DNA of 64,000 nucleotides. Source: an uncultured Poribacteria bacterium (GTDB lineage: Bacteria; Poribacteria; WGA-4E; WGA-3G). The stretch lies in the NCBI GenBank assembly GCA_951828385.1, contig OX639973.1, positions 5,695,200-5,759,199 of the forward strand, given 5' to 3'. A program made the translations under genes and the position numbers. Positions 53,901-60,648 of this stretch are shown here, one piece after another. The notes beneath the pieces are model-generated. The model ran no database searches, had not been told where the DNA came from, and saw nothing but the letters and a program-made list of their open reading frames with translations. Numbering within the stretch: position 1 is the stretch's first letter; each line of letters starts with the position of its first letter.

Positions 53901-54143
53901 AACAGGACCAGAATGGGCAATGACGTGAATGTTCGTTGCAATCTTGTCTGGCGCGACGAAGAAGCCTGTACCAGATGCGTTCCCACTCTCAATCAATACG
54001 ATAGAATCTCTTATTTTTTCGGACGTTAAGTCCACTGGCGGTGCGACCAGTTTCTCGGAAGTCATCTGTTGCGGTGTTGGGGCACACGAGAAAAGAAAAC
54101 CCAACGTCAGTAAAACTAATATAGATTTCCGGTCAACTTTCAT
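50907..54143 (-). CDS. Lipoprotein with two HtrA-like domains and TPR arrays (tandem copy 3)
   Basis: About 1,078 residues from the ATG at 54143. A lipoprotein signal (VLLTLGFLFSCAP, Cys22 counted from an ATG two codons upstream, as all residues here) is followed by a first S1C-type domain in which His75 is kept but the Asp is Ser107 (KNSLVIL) and the Ser is Asn170 (KKTNGSPV), so it is probably inactive. About twelve TPR units follow (A-DYDKAIEINPEDADTYGNRG type), interrupted by a second protease domain with His694, Asp726 and Ser791 intact (TNIHVVAQ, AENDLVIL, GGSGSPV), then more TPRs. It is likely an envelope scaffold-protease. Confidence 0.85.
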   Translation of the reverse strand: MKVDRKSILVLLTLGFLFSCAPTPQQMTSEKLVAPPVDLTSEKIRDSIVLIESGNASGTGFFVAPDKIATNIHVIAHSGPVSVKSPDKEKNWTIEGIVGFDAKNSLVILKLTSEGEPLSLADKVQIGESVSILSYPDGEFKVSESSIQSIRKSNGWFRLNTTISKKTNGSPVFNNNGQVIGVIVPYSGYAVSSSVLEALLVGSMPIESLAAWQQWKPIRAAAFYNLGKEKFSVKDYAGAIIDFDKAIELNPEYIRAYYERGRAQARLGKLDSAIASCTQVLEMDPDEADAYYGRGTIQSRLGNYADAIVDLNKAIELDAQHADAYSNRGGVKFVLGESETARGNAEKAQRLYEAAIVDCDKAIQLDPEDANTYNFRAAAKWALGDFNKAILDFDKAIEIAPEDTDYYNNRGSAKSKFGESENASGNTKEAQRLYEAAIEDFTQAIKVDPENVGFYGNRGVTKLALGELESARGNAEKTVKLYESAVEDFTQVIEVNPEDDSAYNDRGLMKFRLGKSEAARRNTKEAQRFYESAIADYTQAIKLDPEDANTYNNKGLAKTAFGGLESTRGNMEKTQALYESAIADYTQAIEINPKYAEAYENRAAAKCKFGDIEAKRGDAEVAQKLYHEGITDYDKAIQLNNPDDIDPKTADLEFKKVGNSTVLVIGWIEASGNFFGGSGFFVDTNKIVTNIHVVAQPGPVFVKLRDKAEICAVEGVTAFDAENDLVILKIASEGIPLSVGDSEAIQDGEPIVVVGYPKKKYKVIKGAILSAPNSGAWLRMSSNVGSGGSGSPVLNSRSGQVIGINAAGDEHHGYAIPSKVLKALLAQSKPMEPLMKWHKRALVRAYAYFVHGQNKEDGEHYEEALVDYSRAIEINPQFFYAYYMRGKVKSTLGDYKAAIADYDKAIEIKDEVFNIYFGRGTAHLMFGDYEAAIADYDKAIEIDPEDADTYGNRGAARYEIAESERARGDAKYAQKSYEAARVDYDKAIEVDPEDAVAYSNRGAVRLRLGGYAAARGQVKKAQRLYEAAVGDATQAIQINPEHAGAYNNRGQAKKALGQNEAAKADFQKAKALDPDVGQ

Positions 54144-54174
54144 AAACAAACACCTCTAAATCGATGATCCACAG

Positions 54175-55713
54175 TTATTGTTCCATATCCGGTTTTAGTT
54201 TTTTAGCCTTCTCAAAATCTGCTTTCGCTGCTTCGGGCTGTCCAAGTGTCTCTTTGGCGCGTCCGCGATCGTAGTAGATTTCCGTATATTCGGGGTTAAT
54301 CCGGATGGCTGCATCAAAATCCTTTATTGCGCCCTCAGGATTTCCAAGCGAGGCTTTGACAACACCGCGATTCCCGTAAGCGTATGCACTCTCTGGATCC
54401 AACTCTATCGCTTCGGTGAAGTCTTGAACGGCTGCCGCATACAATTCCCGCGCACTCGCCATGTCTTCGTGATCCGCTTTCGTCTTGCCGAGGCGGAACT
54501 GTGCATATCCACGATTGATATATGGTTCGGCATACGCTGAGTTTAAGCGTATTGCTTGGGTGCAGTCCGCAATCGCCTCAGCATATAATTCCTGCGCGCC
54601 TGCGATGTCGCCCTGATTGTCTTTAGATTCACCGAGGATCGCCTTTGCTATTCCGAGATTGTTATACGGATCGGCAAGCTCTGGATTGAGTTTGATAACT
54701 TGGGTCCAATCTTGGATCGCCCCTTGATAGTACCGTTGTCCTCTCGCTATATCGCCTTGATTTGCCGTGGATTGACCGAGTCGGAACTTTCCACCTGCGC
54801 GATTGTGATACGCATAGACATCTTCAGGGGCCAGTTTGATGGCTTGCGTGCTGTCCTCAATTCCAGCTTCATATAATTTCCAAGCTTCTGCCCAGTTTCC
54901 TTGAGCGAATTCAAGGTCTCCGAGCGTGAATTTTGCCAGCCCTCGGTTGTAGTAGGCATCCGCCTTCTGAGGGTACAGTTTGATGGCTTTATCAAAATCT
55001 GCTATGGCTTCAACATAGCGATTGGCGTTGTATTTACGTTGCCCTCGAACAGAGTATATATAGGCACGAATAGGGTCTCGCTTACGCCATTGTGTCAAAG
55101 GCTCCACAGGTCCCGATCGGGTCATCAATGTCCGTAGCGTGTTTGAAGGAATAACATAACTGTAAGGATCTTCCACGGCGGAAACGATGCCAATAATTTG
55201 ACCGTCCCTGTCTTGTACAGGACTGCCGCTGCTGCCACCCGAAAGGTCAATTTCCATCTGTAGCCATTTATCGTTATTGCGTACACGATGGACGATGCCC
55301 TTCGTGACCTTGTACGTTCCACCCGGATAGCCTGTGGCAATAATTGTATCACCTACCGCAACAGCATCGCTGTCGCCAAGCAGAGAGGGAGTGCCGTCTT
55401 CACCTATAATCTTTAAGAGCACGAGATCATTTTTGACATCAAACGCCGTGACACCTTCTACAGTCCAGATATTCTTTTGGTCAAGGGATTTTATGAAAAC
55501 GGGTCCGGGATGTGCGACAACATGGATGTTCGTTGCGATCTTGTGGGGTGCCACGAAAAAGCCGCTCGCAGCCCCATATCTGCCCTCTACACGGACCACC
55601 GTAAAATCGACGCTTTTCTCAAAAATTTCAACACCCTGTTGGGGCACCCTCGCACATGAGAACAGAACCGCCAAGGTTAGTAAACTGAGTAAAGATATTC
55701 TATTTCTTTTCAT
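54175..55713 (-). CDS. Lipoprotein with one HtrA-like domain and TPR array (tandem copy 2)
   Basis: 512 residues from ATG 55713 (MKRNRISLLSLLTLAVLFSC, lipidated Cys20). One S1C-like protease domain with an intact triad: His64 (TNIHVVAH), Asp96 (KNDLVLLK) and Ser162 (GGSSGSPV). Seven or so TPR units follow, with the recurrent insert G(E/Q)--A-QGD-A-A--LY between helices, ending EAAKADFEKAKKLKPDMEQ. Gaps to its neighbours are 32 bp on both sides, so the three lipoprotein genes form an operon. Role inferred: protein quality control or processing at the envelope. Confidence 0.87.
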   Translation of the reverse strand: MKRNRISLLSLLTLAVLFSCARVPQQGVEIFEKSVDFTVVRVEGRYGAASGFFVAPHKIATNIHVVAHPGPVFIKSLDQKNIWTVEGVTAFDVKNDLVLLKIIGEDGTPSLLGDSDAVAVGDTIIATGYPGGTYKVTKGIVHRVRNNDKWLQMEIDLSGGSSGSPVQDRDGQIIGIVSAVEDPYSYVIPSNTLRTLMTRSGPVEPLTQWRKRDPIRAYIYSVRGQRKYNANRYVEAIADFDKAIKLYPQKADAYYNRGLAKFTLGDLEFAQGNWAEAWKLYEAGIEDSTQAIKLAPEDVYAYHNRAGGKFRLGQSTANQGDIARGQRYYQGAIQDWTQVIKLNPELADPYNNLGIAKAILGESKDNQGDIAGAQELYAEAIADCTQAIRLNSAYAEPYINRGYAQFRLGKTKADHEDMASARELYAAAVQDFTEAIELDPESAYAYGNRGVVKASLGNPEGAIKDFDAAIRINPEYTEIYYDRGRAKETLGQPEAAKADFEKAKKLKPDMEQ

Positions 55714-55745
55714 ACAACGGATGCCTCTAATTTCATCATCCAAAG

Positions 55746-58625
55746 TCACTTTTCTACATCTGGATCCAGTGCTTTAGCCTCTTCAAAATCTGCTTCTGCT
55801 GCTTCCTTTTGCCCAAGTGCTTCTTTTGCCCGCCCACGTTCATAGTAAGTTTCGGCGTTCACAGGATCAATTTGGATGGCTTTATCAAAATCCGCAATCG
55901 CATCCTGGAGGTTACCAAGTATAGCCTTTATGGTCCCCCGCCTTCTGTAGGCATCAGCGTTATCTGAATCTAATTGGATAGATTTGTCAACATCAATCAG
56001 TACCGCCTCATATAGTTTTCTGGCTTTTTCCATATTTCCCGCTTCGGCTTCAGATTTTCCGAGAAGATACTTTGCCCATCCACGGTTGTTGTAAGCATAA
56101 GCATATTCTGGATCTAATTGTATTACCTGCGTATAATCTGCAATCGCTGCTGTATATAGCCCTTGGGCACCCGATACATTCCCCTGCGCTGCTTTAGATT
56201 CGCCAAGGCGGACTTCCGCGTATCCTCGATGGTTGTAAGCATGAGGATACACTGGAGCCATCTGTATCGCTTGCGTATAATCTGCAATCGCTGCTTCATA
56301 CAGTTGCTGGGCTTCGGTTATATGATGATCTACTTTAAATTTGGCGAGTTCAAATTTTGCAACCCCACGACTGTCGTATGCCAAGAATCCGTCTGGTTCT
56401 AACTTGATGACCTGCGTGCAGTCCTGAATTGCCATTTCGTATAAACGTTGTACTTTCCCTGGATCTCCTCTATCCGCTTCAAGCTTACCAAACGCAATTC
56501 TCACAGCGGCGCGCGTTCTATAGGCATCGCTGGACTCAGGGTTTAGTTTGACAGCCTCCTCAAGGTCTTCAATCGCTGTTTGATACAGACGCTGTGCTTT
56601 TTCTATATTTCCTAACTTCGTTTCAGCCTCACCGATCATAATTTTCACGGCTGCACGTCCATTATACGCGCCAATAAGTTCAGGGTTTAACTGAATGGCT
56701 TTATTTAAGTCAGCTATCGCATCTTCGTAGCGTTTCGCACCATATTTCAGATTTGCCAAAGAATAATAGTGATAGGCAGATATTTGGTCTCTCTTCTGCC
56801 ATTGTGCCAAAGACTCCGTTGGTTCCGACTCCGAAAGCAATGCCTTAAGAGCATTTGAAGGAATAACATAGCTGTAAGAAGGGTATCCAACAGCATCCAC
56901 CCCTATGACTTGTTCTTCGCTGTTTAGGATGGCACTGCCACTGTTTCCGGGACCAGTGTTAATTTTCACCCTGAGCCATTTGTCACTGTTCCGGACACTA
57001 TGTATAGTCCCTTCTGTGACCTTGTATTCTCCACCGGGGTACCCCACGGCAACAACAGGTTCACCTACGCGAACGGTATCGCTGTTTCCAAGTGGAAGCG
57101 GCACCCCCTCCCCTGCGACTTTTAAGATAACAAGATCGTTTTTGACATCGAATGCTGTGACACCTTTAATCGTCCAGAATTTCTTTTTTTGAACCGACTC
57201 TACAAGAATAGGTCCGGGCACTGAGACAACGTGAATGTTCGTCGCTATCTTGTTGCGTGCCACGAAAAAACCGGTAGCAAACCCAACGGAATGTTTCCCT
57301 ACACGAACCGTAGCCTGTCCCCTCTTTAAAGTTTTAGCCTTCTCCAAATCTAATTTCGCTTCTTCCTGTTGTCCAAGTATCTTTTTTATCAATCCACGAC
57401 CGTAGTAGGCTTTGGCATAATCAGGTTTGAGTTTAATGGCTTGCGTATAGTCCTCAACCGCTGCGTTATAGTGCTGTTGCGCCTCTACCGCATTTCCGTT
57501 CTTAGACTCAAACTTACCAAAGTTTTTTCTCGCAGTCCCGCGACCGTCGTAACTTGCAGCATTGTTCGGCATTCGCTTGATGGCTTGCGTATAGTCCTCA
57601 ATCGCTGCGCTGTAGTGCTGTTGTGCCTCTACATTCCCTGTGTTGGCTTCAGCGTCGGCAAGTAACCTTTCCGTGAGTCCCCGATTTTTGTAAACAGTGG
57701 TGGAATCTGGATTCAATTGGAGAGATTTATCAAGGTCATCAATTGCAGCGTTATAGTGTCGCTTTGCCTTCACTTCATTTCCGTTTTCAGATTCAAACTC
57801 ACCGAGGTATAACCCACCCTTACCGCGCTCGGCGTAGGCAGTGGCAAACTCCGGGTACAACTTGATAGCTTCATTGAGTCCCGCTATCATTCCGTTATGG
57901 TCGCCGTCACTGAGTTTGCGTTTTGCTTGCTCTACGTAACCATAAGCACGTATCACATCTCCCTGCTGCCACTGCGCGAGAGGTTCCGCTGTGTCCGATT
58001 CGGCGAGCAAAACCTTGAGGACGTTTGAAGGGATGGCGTAACCAAACTCTCCGTCAATAACTTCAATTCCTATGACTTCGCCTTTACTGTTCCAAATAGG
58101 GCTTCCACTCACATCTGGATCAGGATCAAGCGTTGTTGAAAACCATTTGTCACTACCCCGAACTCCAAGTACAGTCCCTTGTGTGACCCTATTGCGTTCT
58201 CCTGCCCGGAAACCATTAGCGGAAATAGCGTCCCCCGTTTTAACAGCGTCGCTGTCACCAAGTGAAAGTGGTACACCTTCAGCCGACACTTTTAAGATGA
58301 CAAGATTGTTTTTAACATCATACGCTGTAACACCGCTGATGGCCCGTGTCCCACCGCTACCCCTCACGTGCACAGAAACAGGATTAGCAACGGCAACAAA
58401 ATGAATATTCGTCGCTATCTTGTCAGGTGCTACAAAGAAACCGTTGCCCGCTCCCCTAATTTCCGATGTACTCACGACACGAACGATAGACCGCCTTACA
58501 TCTTCAGGTTTTAAAGGGACAGCGGGTACCAAGGCCTTTTCTTCAATTTCTTGGGGAGCCCGCGCGCAGGCGCACAAAATTATTAAAGCCAGTAAGCCTA
58601 ACGAAAATTTTCTGTTCGTTTTCAT
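55746..58625 (-). CDS. Lipoprotein with two HtrA-like domains and TPR arrays (tandem copy 1)
   Basis: 959 residues from ATG 58625 (MKTNRKFSLGLLALIILCAC, lipidated Cys20). The first protease domain keeps His75 and Ser173 (DVSGSPI) but has Asn107 for the catalytic Asp (KNNLVILK). After about five TPR units comes a second domain with the full triad motifs (TNIHVVSV, KNDLVILK, GNSGSAIL), then eight or so TPR units ending EALGQKEAAEADFEEAKALDPDVEK. The 5' end is overlapped by the lamin-tail gene by 83 nt. Confidence 0.86.
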   Translation of the reverse strand: MKTNRKFSLGLLALIILCACARAPQEIEEKALVPAVPLKPEDVRRSIVRVVSTSEIRGAGNGFFVAPDKIATNIHFVAVANPVSVHVRGSGGTRAISGVTAYDVKNNLVILKVSAEGVPLSLGDSDAVKTGDAISANGFRAGERNRVTQGTVLGVRGSDKWFSTTLDPDPDVSGSPIWNSKGEVIGIEVIDGEFGYAIPSNVLKVLLAESDTAEPLAQWQQGDVIRAYGYVEQAKRKLSDGDHNGMIAGLNEAIKLYPEFATAYAERGKGGLYLGEFESENGNEVKAKRHYNAAIDDLDKSLQLNPDSTTVYKNRGLTERLLADAEANTGNVEAQQHYSAAIEDYTQAIKRMPNNAASYDGRGTARKNFGKFESKNGNAVEAQQHYNAAVEDYTQAIKLKPDYAKAYYGRGLIKKILGQQEEAKLDLEKAKTLKRGQATVRVGKHSVGFATGFFVARNKIATNIHVVSVPGPILVESVQKKKFWTIKGVTAFDVKNDLVILKVAGEGVPLPLGNSDTVRVGEPVVAVGYPGGEYKVTEGTIHSVRNSDKWLRVKINTGPGNSGSAILNSEEQVIGVDAVGYPSYSYVIPSNALKALLSESEPTESLAQWQKRDQISAYHYYSLANLKYGAKRYEDAIADLNKAIQLNPELIGAYNGRAAVKIMIGEAETKLGNIEKAQRLYQTAIEDLEEAVKLNPESSDAYRTRAAVRIAFGKLEADRGDPGKVQRLYEMAIQDCTQVIKLEPDGFLAYDSRGVAKFELAKFKVDHHITEAQQLYEAAIADYTQAIQMAPVYPHAYNHRGYAEVRLGESKAAQGNVSGAQGLYTAAIADYTQVIQLDPEYAYAYNNRGWAKYLLGKSEAEAGNMEKARKLYEAVLIDVDKSIQLDSDNADAYRRRGTIKAILGNLQDAIADFDKAIQIDPVNAETYYERGRAKEALGQKEAAEADFEEAKALDPDVEK

Positions 58626-59709
58626 ACAACAGATACCTTTCAAAGTAACGAGAACCACTAATATGCCCTTTGAGGCGACTCATGCGGAGTGTCTGACGGG
58701 TCCCGTCTACAGAGACACATTCAAGCTGATAATAGTAAACAACATTCGGTTTGGCAGTCTTATCGGCGTAGGTATAGGATTGTTTCTTGTCAGTTGTGCC
58801 TGCACCGGGAATCATGCCGATGATTTTGAACTCACCATCACTGGATGCGCTTCGTTTGATGTTGAAGCCTGCACAGTTCACCTCAGATTCGGTTATCCAT
58901 TTGATGGTGATTGGCCCATCCGGTTTTTCACGCGCAGGGCGGAATTTAGAGAGTTCCACAGGCAAAGGCGCACGTACGCGATACCCCGGTGTGCCGTGAT
59001 CGCTGCGGTGCCCGTAGTAGGTATTGCGCTGTATTATATACCGAGAACCTTTTTTGCCGGTAAGCTCCCATCCGTCTGCTGCCGTGCCATCGAACGGATC
59101 ACCCGTTACGTTGTTACCCTCATACGCTCGGATAATAGAACTCCGTTGGTTTCCCTCAATCAGTGGCAGCTTCCATTCGGGTGCTTCCCCAAGGTTGCCA
59201 GCGATGTCGCTTGGTATCCTGTGCACGGTTTTCGTGGCAGCCGCTGACATGAGGGTGACTTTGAAGGCGGTTTGGCTCAAGAGGCGATAGCCCGGTGTGC
59301 CACCAACAAGGTCTTTTAGGATGACGATACGGTCTGCTCGGAAGTCGTCCCTTACAGCTCCGACACCAGAGCTGGGTCCCTGTTCAGTCACAAGTAACAG
59401 CACTTGGTTTCTATCGAGTATCTTTGCATCTAAAGTGAAGGTGAGTGTGGTGGCGAGTACGGACTTATCCGCCGGGTGGTTCTTAATTGTAACTTCCCAC
59501 CCTTCAAGGCTAACTTTCTTTCCACTTCTGTTGTGGAGTTCAATCCACTGCGGAAGTTTGTCGGCGTTGGTGACGTACATGATCTCACTGATGGCGATAT
59601 CGTACCTTGCAGCTACCGGGACGGTATCATCTTCAGCACCTACAGTGCCTTGGATGCCAAACGCTAACATGAGTGTCGCAAATATACTAAGAACGATCAA
59701 GCTTTTCAT
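58543..59709 (-). CDS. Exported lamin-tail-domain protein with an altered C-terminus
   Basis: 388 residues from ATG 59709. A signal peptide (KSLIVLSIFATLMLAFGIQGTVGA) precedes a lamin-tail domain: ISEIMYVTNADKLPQWIELHNRSGKKVSLEGWEVTI. A fibronectin-like or sorting-type domain follows (ITIKWITESEVNCAGFNIKRS, YTYADKTAKPNVVYYYQLECVSVDG). After RLKGHIS the sequence (GSRYFERYLLYENEQKIF) is read from the leader and start of the downstream lipoprotein gene in another frame, giving an 83-nt overlap. The natural C-terminus seems lost. A mobile RNA element abuts its 5' side, 15 bp before the ATG. Confidence 0.75.
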   Translation of the reverse strand: MKSLIVLSIFATLMLAFGIQGTVGAEDDTVPVAARYDIAISEIMYVTNADKLPQWIELHNRSGKKVSLEGWEVTIKNHPADKSVLATTLTFTLDAKILDRNQVLLLVTEQGPSSGVGAVRDDFRADRIVILKDLVGGTPGYRLLSQTAFKVTLMSAAATKTVHRIPSDIAGNLGEAPEWKLPLIEGNQRSSIIRAYEGNNVTGDPFDGTAADGWELTGKKGSRYIIQRNTYYGHRSDHGTPGYRVRAPLPVELSKFRPAREKPDGPITIKWITESEVNCAGFNIKRSASSDGEFKIIGMIPGAGTTDKKQSYTYADKTAKPNVVYYYQLECVSVDGTRQTLRMSRLKGHISGSRYFERYLLYENEQKIFVRLTGFNNFVRLRAGSPRN

Positions 59710-59776
59710 CAAAATCTTCAGTGTGGAAACCCCTGCCTTTAGGTAGGGGAGGAAACACTGCTCCTATGTTTTTCAT

Positions 59777-59805
59777 TTGACAAAATATGTCAAAAATGTT
59801 AGAAT
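59777..59805 (+). promoter_or_regulatory. Near-consensus promoter inside the TnpB-less element
   Basis: TTGACA (59777-59782), exactly 17 bp, TAGAAT (59800-59805). A perfect palindrome TTTGACA-AAATA-TGTCAAA (59776-59794) overlaps the -35 box and could be an operator. It points toward the hairpin-rich region and the right end. Confidence 0.65.
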
Positions 59806-59811
59806 GCTTTC

Positions 59812-60096
59812 AAAGGCAAGTCGGAAGTGTCTGCCTTATAGGACACGTTGATTATATCCGTGTCCAAGTAACTCGAAGACGTTAGAACGCTCGTTCTGCT
59901 TCCGAATGCTTCGCAGTGAGAAAAGTGTCTGAGGTTCTGTATGGAGAGCGTGAAGCAATCTCTCTAACCCCCTGTTTGAGGGGTGCGGTGGCATACAGGT
60001 AAAGTTACGAGTTTCCAAGACCGCGGAACATAAACTGCTGAGAACGACGGGGCAACTTCGCTACAAGCCCCTGACTTTAGTCAGCGGGTACTTGAC
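59812..60096 (+). ncRNA. Predicted structured RNA (omega-RNA-like) of the TnpB-less element
   Basis: Transcription from the internal promoter would give an RNA with successive hairpins: GGACACG/CGTGTCC (59841-59865), AGAACG/CGTTCT (59884-59897), GAGAG/CTCTC (59944-59964), CCCCT/AGGGG (59969-59983) and the right-end hairpin (60068-60088). No ORF of convincing quality is present on either strand. By position it corresponds to the omega-RNA of IS605 elements, with a guide that would begin at 60097 (GAAATATCTCCCTTTATTGC). RNA function is inferred. Confidence 0.5.
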
Positions 60097-60329
60097 GAAA
60101 TATCTCCCTTTATTGCCAAGTTTCAGTTTCAACATGTGTCTTGCCAGTTATTATAACCCACATCCGCTGTCTCGTCAAGTTTTCCGAAGCTGTAAAACTG
60201 AGATACAACTATTTATTTTCATCTTTAGTTGTGAACCACTTCGCCTTTTTTTAAAGAAATTTAAAGAAATATGAATTTTTCAGAAACCTGCAGGTTAAAT
60301 GTTTGAGTATCTATAGGAATCGTAAAAAT
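60097..60329. other. Intergenic stretch without a supported gene
   Basis: A+T-rich sequence between the TnpB-less element and the DUF5916 promoter. I see a CCTGCAGG palindrome near 60287 and no coding potential. Confidence 0.4.
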
Positions 60330-60359
60330 TTGACACCCATCCCTAAAATATGTTATAAT
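60330..60359 (+). promoter_or_regulatory. Perfect-consensus sigma70 promoter of DUF5916 copy 2
   Basis: TTGACA (60330-60335) and TATAAT (60354-60359) are both 6/6 with an 18-bp spacer. The predicted transcript has an unusually long leader of about 280 nt before the ATG at 60649. In it CGCCCATC and GGTGGGCG can pair across the small ORF. Confidence 0.7.
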
Positions 60360-60394
60360 ACTTAACATACATGAATTCTAAATAGGACTCTCGG

Positions 60395-60508
60395 ATGTTT
60401 TATTTATCGCCTATCACACTGATGCATAAAAATTGCCTCTGCACGCCCATCGGTCTTGGTGTCGTGCTGACTGGTATTGCCATGTGTCGCGCAGTGGTGG
60501 GCGAATAA
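60395..60508 (+). CDS. Possible 37-residue leader peptide
   Basis: ATG at 60395 follows AGGA by 7 nt and opens a frame of 37 codons ending in TAA (60506-60508): MFYLSPITLMHKNCLC then TPIGLGVVLTGIAMCRAVVGE. The second half is hydrophobic enough for one short membrane helix. It lies inside the long leader of the DUF5916 mRNA and could be a regulatory upstream ORF or simply chance. No homologue is recognised. Confidence 0.25.
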   Translation: MFYLSPITLMHKNCLCTPIGLGVVLTGIAMCRAVVGE

Positions 60509-60648
60509 TTGAAGCATAAAATGTTTTCCGAGTTATAAAATACAACGCCCATTACTGAACAAATGAGATTTCGGTGAGGGTCTTTCTTTTTTAAAAGACA
60601 ACAAAATATCACGTTTGCAGGCAAGAAAAATCTAAAAGAGGAGAAAAG

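Larger units (their letters stand above)
59725..60096 (+). mobile_element. TnpB-less element with IS605-type ends
   Basis: The left end, GGAAACCCCTGCCTTTAGG then TAGGGGAGGAAACACTGCTCCTAT, matches the tnpB element's left end (GGAAGCCTCGTCTTTTAAGG, then CGAGGAGGAATGTCCGCTCCTAT) in order and spacing. The right end CCCCTGAC-TTTA-GTCAGCGGG-TACTTGAC matches CCCCTTAC-TTTA-GTGAGGGG-TACTTGAC there. Between them lie 370 bp with no transposase or nuclease but with a promoter and several hairpins. It sits directly upstream of the lamin-tail gene in opposite orientation. Confidence 0.75.

Noticed and set aside
58420-59247. Plus-strand 275-codon frame
   Set aside because: Antisense to the lamin-tail and lipoprotein genes, which have clear domains and signal peptides.
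59836-60018. Minus-strand 60-codon frame in the TnpB-less element
   Set aside because: It spans the hairpins, has no recognisable domain, and is better explained by the structured RNA.
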